NCBI RefSeq assembly: GCF_001458295.1
Contig: NZ_CYUD01000001.1
Coordinates: 518,880 to 582,879 of the forward strand
DNA length: 64,000 nt
Direction: 5' to 3'
Source: Ruegeria denitrificans
GTDB taxonomy: Bacteria > Pseudomonadota > Alphaproteobacteria > Rhodobacterales > Rhodobacteraceae
The number at the start of each line of letters is the position of its first letter. Position 1 is the stretch's first letter. Below are positions 38,209 to 46,494 of the stretch, one piece after another. The translations under genes and the position numbers were made by a program. A model generated the notes under the pieces. The model was not told the origin of the DNA, did no database searches, and saw only the letters and a program-made list of their open reading frames with translations.

Positions 38209-38988
38209 ATGCTTCTGGCTATCGACTGCGGCAATACCAACACCGTTTTCTCGATCTGGGACGGCGAAAAGTTCCTGTGTACCCTGCGCACTTCGACCCA
38301 CCATTCGCGCACGGCGGATGCCTATTTCACCTGGTATTCGACGTTGGTGAAACATTACGGGATCGAAGCGGAAATCACCGATGTGGTGATCGCGTCGACG
38401 GTGCCGCGCGTGGTTTTCAATCTACGTATCTTTGCCGATCGTTTCTTTGGGTGTCGCCCGCTGGTTGTGGGTAAGCCTGAATGCCTGTTGCCCGTTGCCC
38501 CGCGCATCGACGAAGGTACTATCCCCGGCCCGGATCGGCTGGCCAACGCAGTGGGCGCGTTTGATCGCCATGGTGGCGATGTGGTGGTCGTCGATTTCGG
38601 AACGGCCACGAATTTCGACGTGGTGGCCCACGACGGGGCCTATGTCGGCGGCATCATTGCGCCTGGTGTGAACCTCAGCCTTGAGGCGTTGCATCAGGGC
38701 GCGGCGGCTTTGCCGCATATCGACATTACCCGCCCGGAAAAAGTGATTGGTACGAATACGGTTGGCTGTATCCAGTCCGGCGTGTATTGGGGCTATTCCG
38801 GCTTGATCGAGGGGCTGATTGCCCGGATCAAGGCAGAGTACGGCATGCCGATGAAAGTGGTCGGCACCGGTGGGCTTGCGCCTTTGTTCGATCAGGCGGA
38901 TGTCGGGTTTGACGCGATCGAAGACGATCTGACGATGCACGGGCTGACCGTGATCCATCGCTATAACAAGGATAATGGCTCGACATGA
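38209..38988 (+). CDS. coaX: Type III pantothenate kinase
   Basis: First step of coenzyme A synthesis. 259 residues, ASKHA fold: MLLAIDCGNTNTVFSIW (phosphate-1 motif), GPDRLANAVGAF, and VVVDFGTATNFDVV (catalytic Asp and phosphate-2 region), then GGIIAPGVNLSLEAL. It starts 11 bases after birA and overlaps rnj by four bases. Confidence 0.95.
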   Translation: MLLAIDCGNTNTVFSIWDGEKFLCTLRTSTHHSRTADAYFTWYSTLVKHYGIEAEITDVVIASTVPRVVFNLRIFADRFFGCRPLVVGKPECLLPVAPRIDEGTIPGPDRLANAVGAFDRHGGDVVVVDFGTATNFDVVAHDGAYVGGIIAPGVNLSLEALHQGAAALPHIDITRPEKVIGTNTVGCIQSGVYWGYSGLIEGLIARIKAEYGMPMKVVGTGGLAPLFDQADVGFDAIEDDLTMHGLTVIHRYNKDNGST

Positions 38989-40652
38989 GCAGTGAACGAC
39001 TGATCTATCTGCCGCTGGGTGGTGCCGGCGAAATTGGCATGAACGCTTACGTCTATGGCTATGGAAAGCCAGGGAAAGAACGTCTGATCCTCGTTGATCT
39101 TGGGGTGACTTTCCCGGATATGGACACGACGCCGGGCGTTGATCTGATCCATGCTGATATCTCATGGCTGGGTGAACGGGCGGACCGGCTTGAGGCTGTG
39201 TTCGTCACCCACGCACATGAAGATCACGTTGGCGCGGTGGCACATTGCTATGAGGCATTGGGCGCTCCGATCTACGCACGCGCCTTTTCCGCCAATATCG
39301 CGCGCCGCAAGATGGAGGAGCATGGCCATCCCGAAGACGCCGTTCGCACGGTTTCGGCCTGGCCCGAGCAGGTCTCGGCGGGTCCCTTCACGGTTGGCTT
39401 TCTACCGGTGTCGCACTCGATCCCGGAAAGCGCCGGGCTGGTGATTGATACGCCCGAGGGGCGGATTGTGCATACTGGCGATTTTAAACTGGATGAAAAC
39501 CCCATGGTGGGTGAGCCGTTCGATCCCGACCTGTGGGCCGAGGTCGCGAAATCCGGCGTCAAAGCGTTGGTCTGTGACAGCACCAACGTGTTCTCGGATC
39601 ATGCGGGCCGGTCAGAATCTGAAGTTGGCCCCGAGATCACCAAGCTGGTTGAAGGCGCCGAGGGTATGGTAGTTGCAACCACCTTCGCGTCGAACGTGGC
39701 GCGGGTGAAAACTCTGGCCGAAGCGGGCCAGCGTGCCGGGCGTTCGGTCGTGTTGCTGGGCCGCGCGATGCGACGGATGATCGAAGCTGCAACCGAAACG
39801 GGCATCCTGACGGACTTCCCTAAGGTCGTCAGCGCCGAAGAGGCTGTGGACCTGCCGCGCCAGAACCTGATGCTGATCGTGACCGGCAGCCAGGGCGAGC
39901 GCCGTGCGGCCAGCGCCCAACTGGCACGGGGCAAGTATCGCGGACTGGAACTGAAAGAGGGCGATCTGTTCCTGTTCTCCTCCAAAACCATCCCCGGGAA
40001 CGAGCGTGGCGTGATTTTCATCATGAACCAGCTCAGTGAAAAGGGTGTGGATGTGGTGGATGACAGTTCGGGCCTGTACCACGTGTCCGGCCATGCCAAC
40101 CGACCGGATCTAGAGAAAGTACACGCACTGATCGACCCGCAGATAGTGATCCCCATGCATGGCGAACATCGCCATCTGCGTGAACACACCAAACTGGCCG
40201 AGGCTGGCGGGCGCACGGGCATTCTGGCCGTCAACGGAACGATGGTCGACCTGACGGGCAATACACCGCAGGTGGTGGATTATATTGAAACCGGCCGCAC
40301 CTATCTGGACGGAACTGTCAAGGTCGGGGCATTGGACGGCATTGTCCGCGACCGCATTCGCATGGCGCTGAATGGGCATGTGACGGTGACTGTCATTCTG
40401 GACGAGGAGAATGAACCGCTGGGCGAGCCGTGGTGCGACACCATGGGTCTGCCCGAGATTGGAACGTCCCGGGCCGCGCTGGTGGAGGTGTTGGAAGAGG
40501 ACCTGAACCAGTTCCTGATGCGGGCCGACGCTAAGACGTTGCGTGACGATGACAAGCTGGAAGAAGCCATGCGTCGCATCGTGCGTCAGACCGCCAAGGC
40601 AGAGATTGGTAAAAAGCCCGAAGTGACCACGGTCATCAGCCGGATGAAGTGA
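38985..40652 (+). CDS. rnj: Ribonuclease J
   Basis: Metallo-beta-lactamase/beta-CASP RNase (555 residues) acting in RNA processing and 5'-3' decay. The zinc-binding motif HAHEDHVGA is near residue 75; then come PVSHSIPESAGL, HTGDFKLD, the beta-CASP SGHANRPDLEKVHALI and IPMHGEHRHLREH. Alphaproteobacteria use RNase J for rRNA maturation. Coupled to coaX by an ATGA overlap. Confidence 0.95.
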   Translation: MSSERLIYLPLGGAGEIGMNAYVYGYGKPGKERLILVDLGVTFPDMDTTPGVDLIHADISWLGERADRLEAVFVTHAHEDHVGAVAHCYEALGAPIYARAFSANIARRKMEEHGHPEDAVRTVSAWPEQVSAGPFTVGFLPVSHSIPESAGLVIDTPEGRIVHTGDFKLDENPMVGEPFDPDLWAEVAKSGVKALVCDSTNVFSDHAGRSESEVGPEITKLVEGAEGMVVATTFASNVARVKTLAEAGQRAGRSVVLLGRAMRRMIEAATETGILTDFPKVVSAEEAVDLPRQNLMLIVTGSQGERRAASAQLARGKYRGLELKEGDLFLFSSKTIPGNERGVIFIMNQLSEKGVDVVDDSSGLYHVSGHANRPDLEKVHALIDPQIVIPMHGEHRHLREHTKLAEAGGRTGILAVNGTMVDLTGNTPQVVDYIETGRTYLDGTVKVGALDGIVRDRIRMALNGHVTVTVILDEENEPLGEPWCDTMGLPEIGTSRAALVEVLEEDLNQFLMRADAKTLRDDDKLEEAMRRIVRQTAKAEIGKKPEVTTVISRMK

Positions 40653-40655
40653 GGC

Positions 40656-41357
40656 CTAGTCCGCTTCGGGCATTGGATAGCCTTTAAGCTGCAGGAACAG
40701 GCTTTGTTCTTCGGTATGCAGGTATAAAGGCACAGTGGCGGGCGGTTCGGGATTTGTGACCCGGGCCGCTATTTCTGCCAGAACGACCTCGGTAATGAAC
40801 GGCAGGTCCAATTCGCGAGCGCGATCCAGCGGGACCCATTGCAGATGGGACAGTTCGTCCGAGGCACGGCTGAAATCGTCCAGATCCCCTTGAACGGCAC
40901 TGGCATCGACCAGAAAGAACCGTGCGTCGAAACGGCGGGGACGACCAGGAGGGGTCACGGCGCGGAACACAAATTGAAGTGCATTGGCCGACGGGCGGTA
41001 TCCCATGGTGGCGAAGTCCTGCCAATCTTCGGGGGTCGCATCGGTCCACGTACCGGGATCGCCCAGGATCAACCCTGTTTCCTCCCACAGCTCTCGAATT
41101 GCGGCTGCGGCCAATGCGTTTTGCAAGCCCGGCTCGGACCTTTCGCCCAGCCTGTCGCTGCACAGCGCGGGCAGGGGGGAGGCCAAAGAAACTGAACCGT
41201 CCTCGGCATCGACCGCGCCGCCGGGAAACACGAACTTGTTGGGCATGAACACGGCTTTTGCGCCGCGTTGCCCCATCAGGATCGTCGGATTTGTCATACG
41301 ATCCCGCAGGACGATGACCGTTGCCGCATCCCGTATTGCTGTTTTGTCTATTGTCAT
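40656..41357 (-). CDS. NUDIX hydrolase
   Basis: 233 residues from ATG 41357. An upstream in-frame extension to 41432 would run through the end of the preceding gene and is not supported. The NUDIX box is partly degenerate at its start but clear at AAIRELWEETGLIL, which gives the RE-x-x-EE metal site. The N-terminal part (RDAATVIVLRDR, FVFPGGAVDAEDG) resembles coenzyme A- or nucleotide-diphosphate hydrolases. Substrate unknown. It is downstream of the DUF983 gene on the minus strand and convergent with rnj, with three bases between them. Confidence 0.88.
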   Translation of the reverse strand: MTIDKTAIRDAATVIVLRDRMTNPTILMGQRGAKAVFMPNKFVFPGGAVDAEDGSVSLASPLPALCSDRLGERSEPGLQNALAAAAIRELWEETGLILGDPGTWTDATPEDWQDFATMGYRPSANALQFVFRAVTPPGRPRRFDARFFLVDASAVQGDLDDFSRASDELSHLQWVPLDRARELDLPFITEVVLAEIAARVTNPEPPATVPLYLHTEEQSLFLQLKGYPMPEAD

Positions 41358-41382
41358 GCGATGTGCGACCTGATGTTTGAGG

Positions 41383-41781
41383 TCATTGTGCTTTCTCAAA
41401 CCCGTGCATACGGCGCGCCCACTGATAAGCAACCACTGCCCCTTTCAGGCGGGGCAACAGAAACAGTGACAGAGCAGTACAGCCGATTGCAAAGATCAGG
41501 AACATGGTCAACGGTTCGGGGCGCCATTCCACATAGGTCACGTGCAGCGCCGGTGCCAGTAGGTGACCGACCAGCAGAATGGTCAAATATGCCGGGCCGT
41601 CATCCGCCCTGTGGTGAAAAAGCTCTTGCCCGCAAGTGTCGCAGCTGTCCTTGACTTTCAGATAGCCCTTCAGAATTTTCCCCTCGCCGCATTTTGGGCA
41701 ACGGCAACGGAAACCTTTAACCAGTGCAGGCCAGGTCGGGCGATCATTCTCGGTCGTGGTGTCGATCGTCTGATCGGTCAT
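41383..41781 (-). CDS. DUF983 membrane protein with zinc-ribbon-like CxxC pairs
   Basis: 132 residues from ATG 41781; a much longer in-frame reading upstream is not coding. N-terminal half: CRCPKCGEGKILKGYLKVKDSCDTCG, i.e. two CxxC pairs about 20 residues apart, probably a zinc ribbon. C-terminal half: two transmembrane helices (LTILLVGHLLAPALHVTYV and LTMFLIFAIGCTALSLFLLP). This is DUF983, common beside cytochrome oxidase or NUDIX genes in alphaproteobacteria; function unknown. It is co-oriented with the NUDIX gene 25 bases downstream. Confidence 0.88.
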   Translation of the reverse strand: MTDQTIDTTTENDRPTWPALVKGFRCRCPKCGEGKILKGYLKVKDSCDTCGQELFHHRADDGPAYLTILLVGHLLAPALHVTYVEWRPEPLTMFLIFAIGCTALSLFLLPRLKGAVVAYQWARRMHGFEKAQ

Positions 41782-41979
41782 GGTGAAACTCGCGCGTTCG
41801 TTCGTGCGGGATATTGCGCTTGTTTTGCCGTTCAGAAAAGGGGGGTGCGTCGCTTTGTGACGTGAGCCGGTTGCAGAAGGCGAAAATTTTTTCGGGTTTT
41901 TGCGACGGAACCCACGCGCCGTCCCGTTTGAACCTATGTGAGCAGCGGCGATGGGGCCGCTAAACAAAAGGAAAACGAC

Positions 41980-42447
41980 ATGAAAAGCGCCAAGTTCATT
42001 CCGGCCATCCTTATCTCGGCCGTTGCAATCACAGGCACATCCGTATTGGCAGCCGGACCAAGGGACCGCGAACCTGCAAGCTTTCAGGAACTGGACGCCA
42101 ATGGCGACGGTCAACTGACGCAAGAGGAATTGGAGGCCCATCGCGCGCAGCGATTCTCTAACGCCGACACCGATGGCGACGGTCAGCTGAGCGTCGAGGA
42201 AATGCAGGCCGCCGGTCAAAAGCGGGCAAGTGACCGAGCGACTAAGATGTTCGAAAAGTACGACGCCAATCGGGACGGCTTTCTGAGCGACGACGAGTTG
42301 CCCAAGCCGCGCCGCGCTGGCAAGATGTTTGACCGTATCGACGCGGATAACAGTGGGACGATCTCGGAACAGGAATATGCCGATGCGAAAGAGCGGATGG
42401 GTCGCAAGCACAAGAAACACGGCAAGGCGGACTCTGACGACAGCTGA
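41980..42447 (+). CDS. Periplasmic EF-hand calcium-binding protein
   Basis: 155 residues from ATG 41980, with a signal peptide (ILISAVAITGTSVLAAG, cleavage near residue 25). Four EF-hand loops follow in two pairs: DANGDGQLTQEE, DTDGDGQLSVEE, DANRDGFLSDDE and DADNSGTISEQE, all with the Asp/Gly/Glu positions needed to bind calcium. The C-terminus is basic and His-containing (GRKHKKHGK). It is exported, so it would bind Ca2+ or another divalent ion outside the cytoplasm. It ends six bases before an ECF sigma gene and heads that operon. Confidence 0.9.
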   Translation: MKSAKFIPAILISAVAITGTSVLAAGPRDREPASFQELDANGDGQLTQEELEAHRAQRFSNADTDGDGQLSVEEMQAAGQKRASDRATKMFEKYDANRDGFLSDDELPKPRRAGKMFDRIDADNSGTISEQEYADAKERMGRKHKKHGKADSDDS

Positions 42448-42453
42448 TGAAGG

Positions 42454-43065
42454 ATGGAGGATCTGACCTCTCCATTACAGGATGTCCGCGGCGCAGAATG
42501 TGCCGCGGATACATCGGACGATGCGTTGCTGCGGCAGTTTGCGGATGGTGACGCTGTGGCTGCCCGTCAACTGACTGATCGGTTGGGGCCGCGCTGCTTC
42601 TCGGTCGCTATGCGAATGCTGGGTAACCGGGCTGAGGCCGAAGATGTAACGCAGGACGCTATGATGCGGCTGTGGCAGATGGCTTCGAACTGGGTGCCAG
42701 GGCAGGCCAAGGTGTCCACCTGGCTTTATCGTGTCACTCTGAACCTATGTGTGGATGTGCAGCGCAAGAAAAAGCCGGATCGTCTGGACGATGCGCCCGA
42801 GCCCGAGGATGAAGACCTCAGCGCGGCTGAGCGGTTGCAGAACGCAGCGCGCAAGGATGCGCTGCAGTCGGCGTTGTCGCAATTACCGGACCGTCAGCGA
42901 CAAGCGGTCATTTTGCGGCATATCGAAGAACTGCCCAACCCCGAGATTGCCGGGATCATGGGTATTTCGACGGAAGCGGTGGAAAGCCTGACCGCGCGCG
43001 GAAAACGCGCCTTGGCCGCAATTTTGGCCGGACGGCAAGATGAACTGGGGTATGACGATGGCTGA
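42454..43065 (+). CDS. ECF-type RNA polymerase sigma factor
   Basis: 203 residues. Region 2 is AEDVTQDAMMRLWQMASNW with the -10-binding helix, and region 4 is LPDRQRQAVILRHIEELPNPEIAGIMGISTEAVESLTARGKRALA, a sigma-70 region-4 helix-turn-helix. Regions 1.1 and 3 are absent, so it is an ECF (group IV) factor. The acidic linker between regions 2 and 4 contains PEPEDEDLS. The next gene overlaps it and encodes a small membrane-anchored protein, the usual place for a cognate anti-sigma. Confidence 0.93.
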   Translation: MEDLTSPLQDVRGAECAADTSDDALLRQFADGDAVAARQLTDRLGPRCFSVAMRMLGNRAEAEDVTQDAMMRLWQMASNWVPGQAKVSTWLYRVTLNLCVDVQRKKKPDRLDDAPEPEDEDLSAAERLQNAARKDALQSALSQLPDRQRQAVILRHIEELPNPEIAGIMGISTEAVESLTARGKRALAAILAGRQDELGYDDG

Positions 43066-43408
43066 AGACGATATGGAACTGGATCAGTTGTTTGCACAGG
43101 CACGGCGAAACCGGCCTGAAATGCCCGATGATCTGGTGGTTCGCATTCTGACGGATGCCGAAATGGTACGACTTGATCGGATGAGACCTGTAATTCCACC
43201 GCGTTCTGTCTGGGCACGAATATTGGATGGTATCGGTGGTTGGCAGAGCATGAGTGGTCTGGCTGCGGCCAGCGCCGCTGGGGTCTGGATCGGCTTTGCC
43301 GCACCTGACTTCTTGCCCGACCCGGCAACGATTATCTATCCGCAGGACACCAGCTTTGTGGTCGCTGACCTTGGACTGGATGCAACTTTTCTGGAGGACG
43401 CCGAATGA
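43052..43408 (+). CDS. Putative anti-sigma factor, single membrane span
   Basis: 118 residues from ATG 43052 (ATG 43058 also possible), overlapping the sigma gene by 14 bases. The N-terminal cytosolic part is acidic and helical (DDMELDQLFAQARRNRPEMPDDLVVRIL). One hydrophobic span, GLAAASAAGVWIGFAAP (about 70-86), is followed by a short periplasmic tail rich in Asp and Thr. It has no zinc-binding HxxxCxxC, so it would not be a ZAS-type anti-sigma. Topology and location suggest a CnrY-like membrane anti-sigma; function is inference. Confidence 0.72.
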   Translation: MTMAEDDMELDQLFAQARRNRPEMPDDLVVRILTDAEMVRLDRMRPVIPPRSVWARILDGIGGWQSMSGLAAASAAGVWIGFAAPDFLPDPATIIYPQDTSFVVADLGLDATFLEDAE

Positions 43409-43878
43409 GCGATAATACCAAACCCAAAAGACGGTGGGTGACGGTTCTGCTGTCCGTGTCGCTGGCGCTGAACCTGCTGGTGGCCGGGGTCGCTTTGGGC
43501 ACTGCCTACAGGGTCAAAGGTGGGTATCAGGGCAAAGCACCACCTGGTTTTGCCCCAACGCTGTATCGGGCACTGCCTAAAGAAGAACGGAAAGCGCTGC
43601 GCGGTGAATTGTCCGTGCGGCACGTCAAAGGGGCGAGGAAGCGATCTCAGGATTTTGCAGCGCTCGAAGCAGCTTTGCGCGCGGAACCATTCAATCCCGA
43701 GACCGTGAAGGCGTTGCTGCAGCAACAAGCGCGGGCTATGGCAGAGTTGCAAGGCGCATTGCAGGATGAATGGCTTGCCCGGATCACCGGGATGACGGAC
43801 GCGGAACGTCAGGCCTATGCAGACCGATTGCAAGAGGTGGTCAAGCGCAAGCCGCACGGACGCAAGCACAAGGATTGA
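43405..43878 (+). CDS. Spy/CnrX-like periplasmic sensor protein
   Basis: 157 residues. An N-terminal membrane anchor (WVTVLLSVSLALNLLVAGVALG, residues 11-32) is followed by a helical periplasmic domain with LPKEERKALRGEL and MTDAERQAYADRLQEV, echoing the LTxxQ-type helices of the Spy/CpxP/CnrX group. The C-terminus PHGRKHKD is basic and His-containing and shares GRKHK with the tail of the EF-hand protein of the same operon. It overlaps the putative anti-sigma by four bases. In CnrYXH systems the equivalent protein senses metal and releases the anti-sigma. Confidence 0.78.
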   Translation: MSDNTKPKRRWVTVLLSVSLALNLLVAGVALGTAYRVKGGYQGKAPPGFAPTLYRALPKEERKALRGELSVRHVKGARKRSQDFAALEAALRAEPFNPETVKALLQQQARAMAELQGALQDEWLARITGMTDAERQAYADRLQEVVKRKPHGRKHKD

Positions 43879-43883
43879 TCGGT

Positions 43884-45284
43884 TTAGGCCGCGCTCTGTC
43901 GAACCCAAACCTGATTACGCCCGGCCGATTTTGCGGCATAGAGTGCGGTGTCGGCAGATTTAATCAACCCTTCAAGCCGAGGCGGATGATAGGATTGCGA
44001 CACCACGTTTGGTTGGGCCATGATCAGCCCGACACTGATCGTGACCGGAATGGGCGCAGATGCGTCAGGTAAGTCAAACGGTGTATCGCGAATGCAGTCG
44101 CACAGCTCGCGTGCCAGATCCAACGCATTGGCTTGTGTTGTGTTTGCAAGACCAACCATGAACTCTTCACCGCCGATTCGTGCGACGAACCCGGCCGCAC
44201 CTACCGTTTGTTTCATCCGCTTGGCTGCCTCGGTAAGAACCAAGTCCCCTCCGGTATGGCCGAAAGTGTCGTTAATGCTCTTAAAGTGATCTAAGTCTGC
44301 CAGCATTATGGCAAAGCCTTGTCCGGCTCCTCCGGCCTTGTGCATGATCTGATCCATCGCACGCATCGCATACCGGCGATTGTGCAGACCGGTCAGCGGG
44401 TCGATCCAGGATTCGACCAACCTGCGCCGAAGCGAAGCACGCATCTGGTCCAGCTGGGTTTTACGTGCAATCTGTTTTTCCAGTCGCAGCAATGTCTCTT
44501 CGGCGCAGAAGCCACCCATGCAGATCGCGTCTGCACCCCGATCAAGCGCTTCCGAGGCCAGTTCGGCATTCTCTTCCTCAAGAACACCAATCAGAACCGC
44601 ATGCCGCGTGGTGCCGCGCGATTTCAGATCGGCCAGCAAGTTGAGACCTGATGGATTCGCGCTGATCTCGAACACTATGGCGTCGGGGACGGGGCCCGAT
44701 AGAACGCCCTGTAGGTTTGATGTCGTATGAGTGGACAGATTATACGTCGCCTGTTTCGACAGAGCCTTTTCCCACAATGCGCTGGTGCAGGAAGATTTCG
44801 TCAGGATAGCGACTTGAGCTGTTTTCGCAGGCATGATCAACACGCCACTGGGTTCGGCAAAACCTACGGGGTTCGAACTGGTTCCAACCTGCAGCTCTTG
44901 TGTATCTGCACGCGCGCGCAAAAGGCTGCGTACCCGTGCCAGCAAAAACGTATCTTTGAACGGGTAGGCCAGAACATCGTCCAACCCGTCAGAAAGTGCT
45001 TTTAATCGGGCGGCTTTATCGTTTTGCTGTGCTATCGCAACCACCGGCACGTCAATCAGATCCGGATCAGTCATGACAAGTCTTTTAACGTCGGCCGCAG
45101 TCCCGTCCGGCAAAGTCTGAGAGGTGAGCACCAGATCAGGCTTGGCCCGCCGCAACAACCCAGGCAGGCCCCGAAGCCGTTCACCCTGAACAACGTGATA
45201 CCACGCCGCAGTCAGCTGAACCTTCAGCATGATGCGATTGGTTGAGGTCCCGTCGAGGACAAGGATGGTTCCCTGCACGGACAT
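43884..45284 (-). CDS. PleD-like diguanylate cyclase with degenerate receiver domains
   Basis: 466 residues from ATG 45284 (ATG 45305 also in frame). Architecture is PleD-like: receiver 1 (about 1-125), receiver 2 (about 150-275) and a GGDEF domain with ARIGGEEFMVGL near residue 370, an intact active site for c-di-GMP synthesis. Both receivers look non-phosphorylatable. Receiver 1 has VLDG instead of the acidic pair and DLVLTSQTLPDG, with Ser where the phosphorylated Asp should be. Receiver 2 reads DAIVFEISANPSG, with Glu at the corresponding position. It could be constitutively active or regulated by other means. Convergent with the sensor gene, five bases apart. Confidence 0.85.
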   Translation of the reverse strand: MSVQGTILVLDGTSTNRIMLKVQLTAAWYHVVQGERLRGLPGLLRRAKPDLVLTSQTLPDGTAADVKRLVMTDPDLIDVPVVAIAQQNDKAARLKALSDGLDDVLAYPFKDTFLLARVRSLLRARADTQELQVGTSSNPVGFAEPSGVLIMPAKTAQVAILTKSSCTSALWEKALSKQATYNLSTHTTSNLQGVLSGPVPDAIVFEISANPSGLNLLADLKSRGTTRHAVLIGVLEEENAELASEALDRGADAICMGGFCAEETLLRLEKQIARKTQLDQMRASLRRRLVESWIDPLTGLHNRRYAMRAMDQIMHKAGGAGQGFAIMLADLDHFKSINDTFGHTGGDLVLTEAAKRMKQTVGAAGFVARIGGEEFMVGLANTTQANALDLARELCDCIRDTPFDLPDASAPIPVTISVGLIMAQPNVVSQSYHPPRLEGLIKSADTALYAAKSAGRNQVWVRQSAA

Positions 45285-45371
45285 ATCATTCACCGTTGAT
45301 TGCATGCGTTGCCAAAGTGTTTATGAGTCTGGTTAACAAACCCTTTCCAAGACCTGATCCGGGGCTACTTT

Positions 45372-45656
45372 ATGTCAATCACCGCCCAATCTGCCGAAAC
45401 GCTGGCGCTCAATGTTCTTGGCTGGCTGGTGGGTAATGAAGAATTGCTGCCGATTTTCCTCGGCTCGACCGGAGCGTCAGCGCAGGACCTGCGAGACCGA
45501 GCAGGCGAGCCCGAGTTCCTTGGATCGGTGCTAGAGTTTCTTATGCTTGACGACTCGTGGGTGATCGCTTTCTGTGACGCAAATTCCGTGCCGTATGACC
45601 TGCCCGGTCAGGCCCGCGCGGTGTTGTCCGGCGGCGCCGACGTTCACTGGACCTGA
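45372..45656 (+). CDS. DUF3572-family protein
   Basis: 94 residues, helical: SAETLALNVLGWLVGNEELLPIFLGSTGASAQDLR, then FLGSVLEFLMLDDSWVIAFCDA. This matches DUF3572, a short alphaproteobacterial family commonly encoded next to pleD, as here (divergent, 87 bases apart). No catalytic motif is seen; function unknown. Confidence 0.85.
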   Translation: MSITAQSAETLALNVLGWLVGNEELLPIFLGSTGASAQDLRDRAGEPEFLGSVLEFLMLDDSWVIAFCDANSVPYDLPGQARAVLSGGADVHWT

Positions 45657-45681
45657 ACCTACAACTTTGCAGGAGCATGTA

Positions 45682-46374
45682 ATGCCTATCGACGCGATCC
45701 TGTTCGACAAGGACGGCACCTTGTTTGACTTTGCCAACACCTGGGGGGCCTTTGGGCGCAATGTTGTGCTGCGCCTGGCTGGCGGAGATCATGCGCGCGC
45801 ATCTGAATTGGGCCGCGTTATCGGTTTTGATCTGGAAAAGGTAGCCTTCTCCGAGGACAGCATCGTCATCGCCGGAACGGTCGAGGAAATTGCCGAAGTT
45901 CTGGTTCAGCATCTTCCAGACATGACCCGGCAGGAACTGGTTGACGTTCTGAACGCGGAATCCGCCGTGGCTCCGCAGGCACAGGCCGTGCCGTTGGTGC
46001 CTTTTCTGGACGGTTTGCGCCAGGCCGGGCTAAAGTTGGGCGTGGCCACAAATGATGGTGAGATGCCCGCGAAACAGCACCTTTCATCGGTCGGGATTCG
46101 CGATCATTTCGATTTTGTTGCGGGCTATGACAGCGGCCACGGATACAAACCCGGACCCGGCCAGTTGCTGGCCTTTGCGACCCATGTAGGCGTCGCGCCG
46201 GAACAGGTGGCTATGGTGGGCGACAGCCTGCACGACCTGGAAGCGGGACGCGCCGCGGGGATGACCACAATCGCCGTTCTCACAGGGATGGCACCAGCCG
46301 AAGCGTTGGCACCAATGGCGGACGTCGTGCTGCCGGATATCGGGCACATTCCTGACTGGCTGGCGAAAAACTAA
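45682..46374 (+). CDS. HAD-family hydrolase (phosphatase)
   Basis: 230 residues from ATG 45682, preceded by CAGGAG. HAD motif I FDKDGTLFDF with Asp residues 8 and 10, motif II in GVATNDGEM, Lys in YKPGPGQL, and motif IV MVGDSLHDLEAGRAAGM. A helical cap sits between residues 15 and 95. The closest known group is phosphoglycolate phosphatase-like IA enzymes; substrate unknown. It follows DUF3572 by 25 bases. Confidence 0.85.
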   Translation: MPIDAILFDKDGTLFDFANTWGAFGRNVVLRLAGGDHARASELGRVIGFDLEKVAFSEDSIVIAGTVEEIAEVLVQHLPDMTRQELVDVLNAESAVAPQAQAVPLVPFLDGLRQAGLKLGVATNDGEMPAKQHLSSVGIRDHFDFVAGYDSGHGYKPGPGQLLAFATHVGVAPEQVAMVGDSLHDLEAGRAAGMTTIAVLTGMAPAEALAPMADVVLPDIGHIPDWLAKN

Positions 46375-46494
46375 TCGCGCATCAGCCAATTTCGCCGCTT
46401 GGGGATAAAAAACCGACAAAGTCTGTCGCATTCAGAGCGGCTTGATTTCGGCCTTCGGGGCTTGCTTGTGATAACGCAAGCTCCGGAGGATCAA

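Noticed and set aside
41782..42420. Long N-terminal extension of the DUF983 protein on the minus strand
   Set aside because: It would be antisense to the EF-hand gene and its residues do not resemble the family; ATG 41781 is the natural start.
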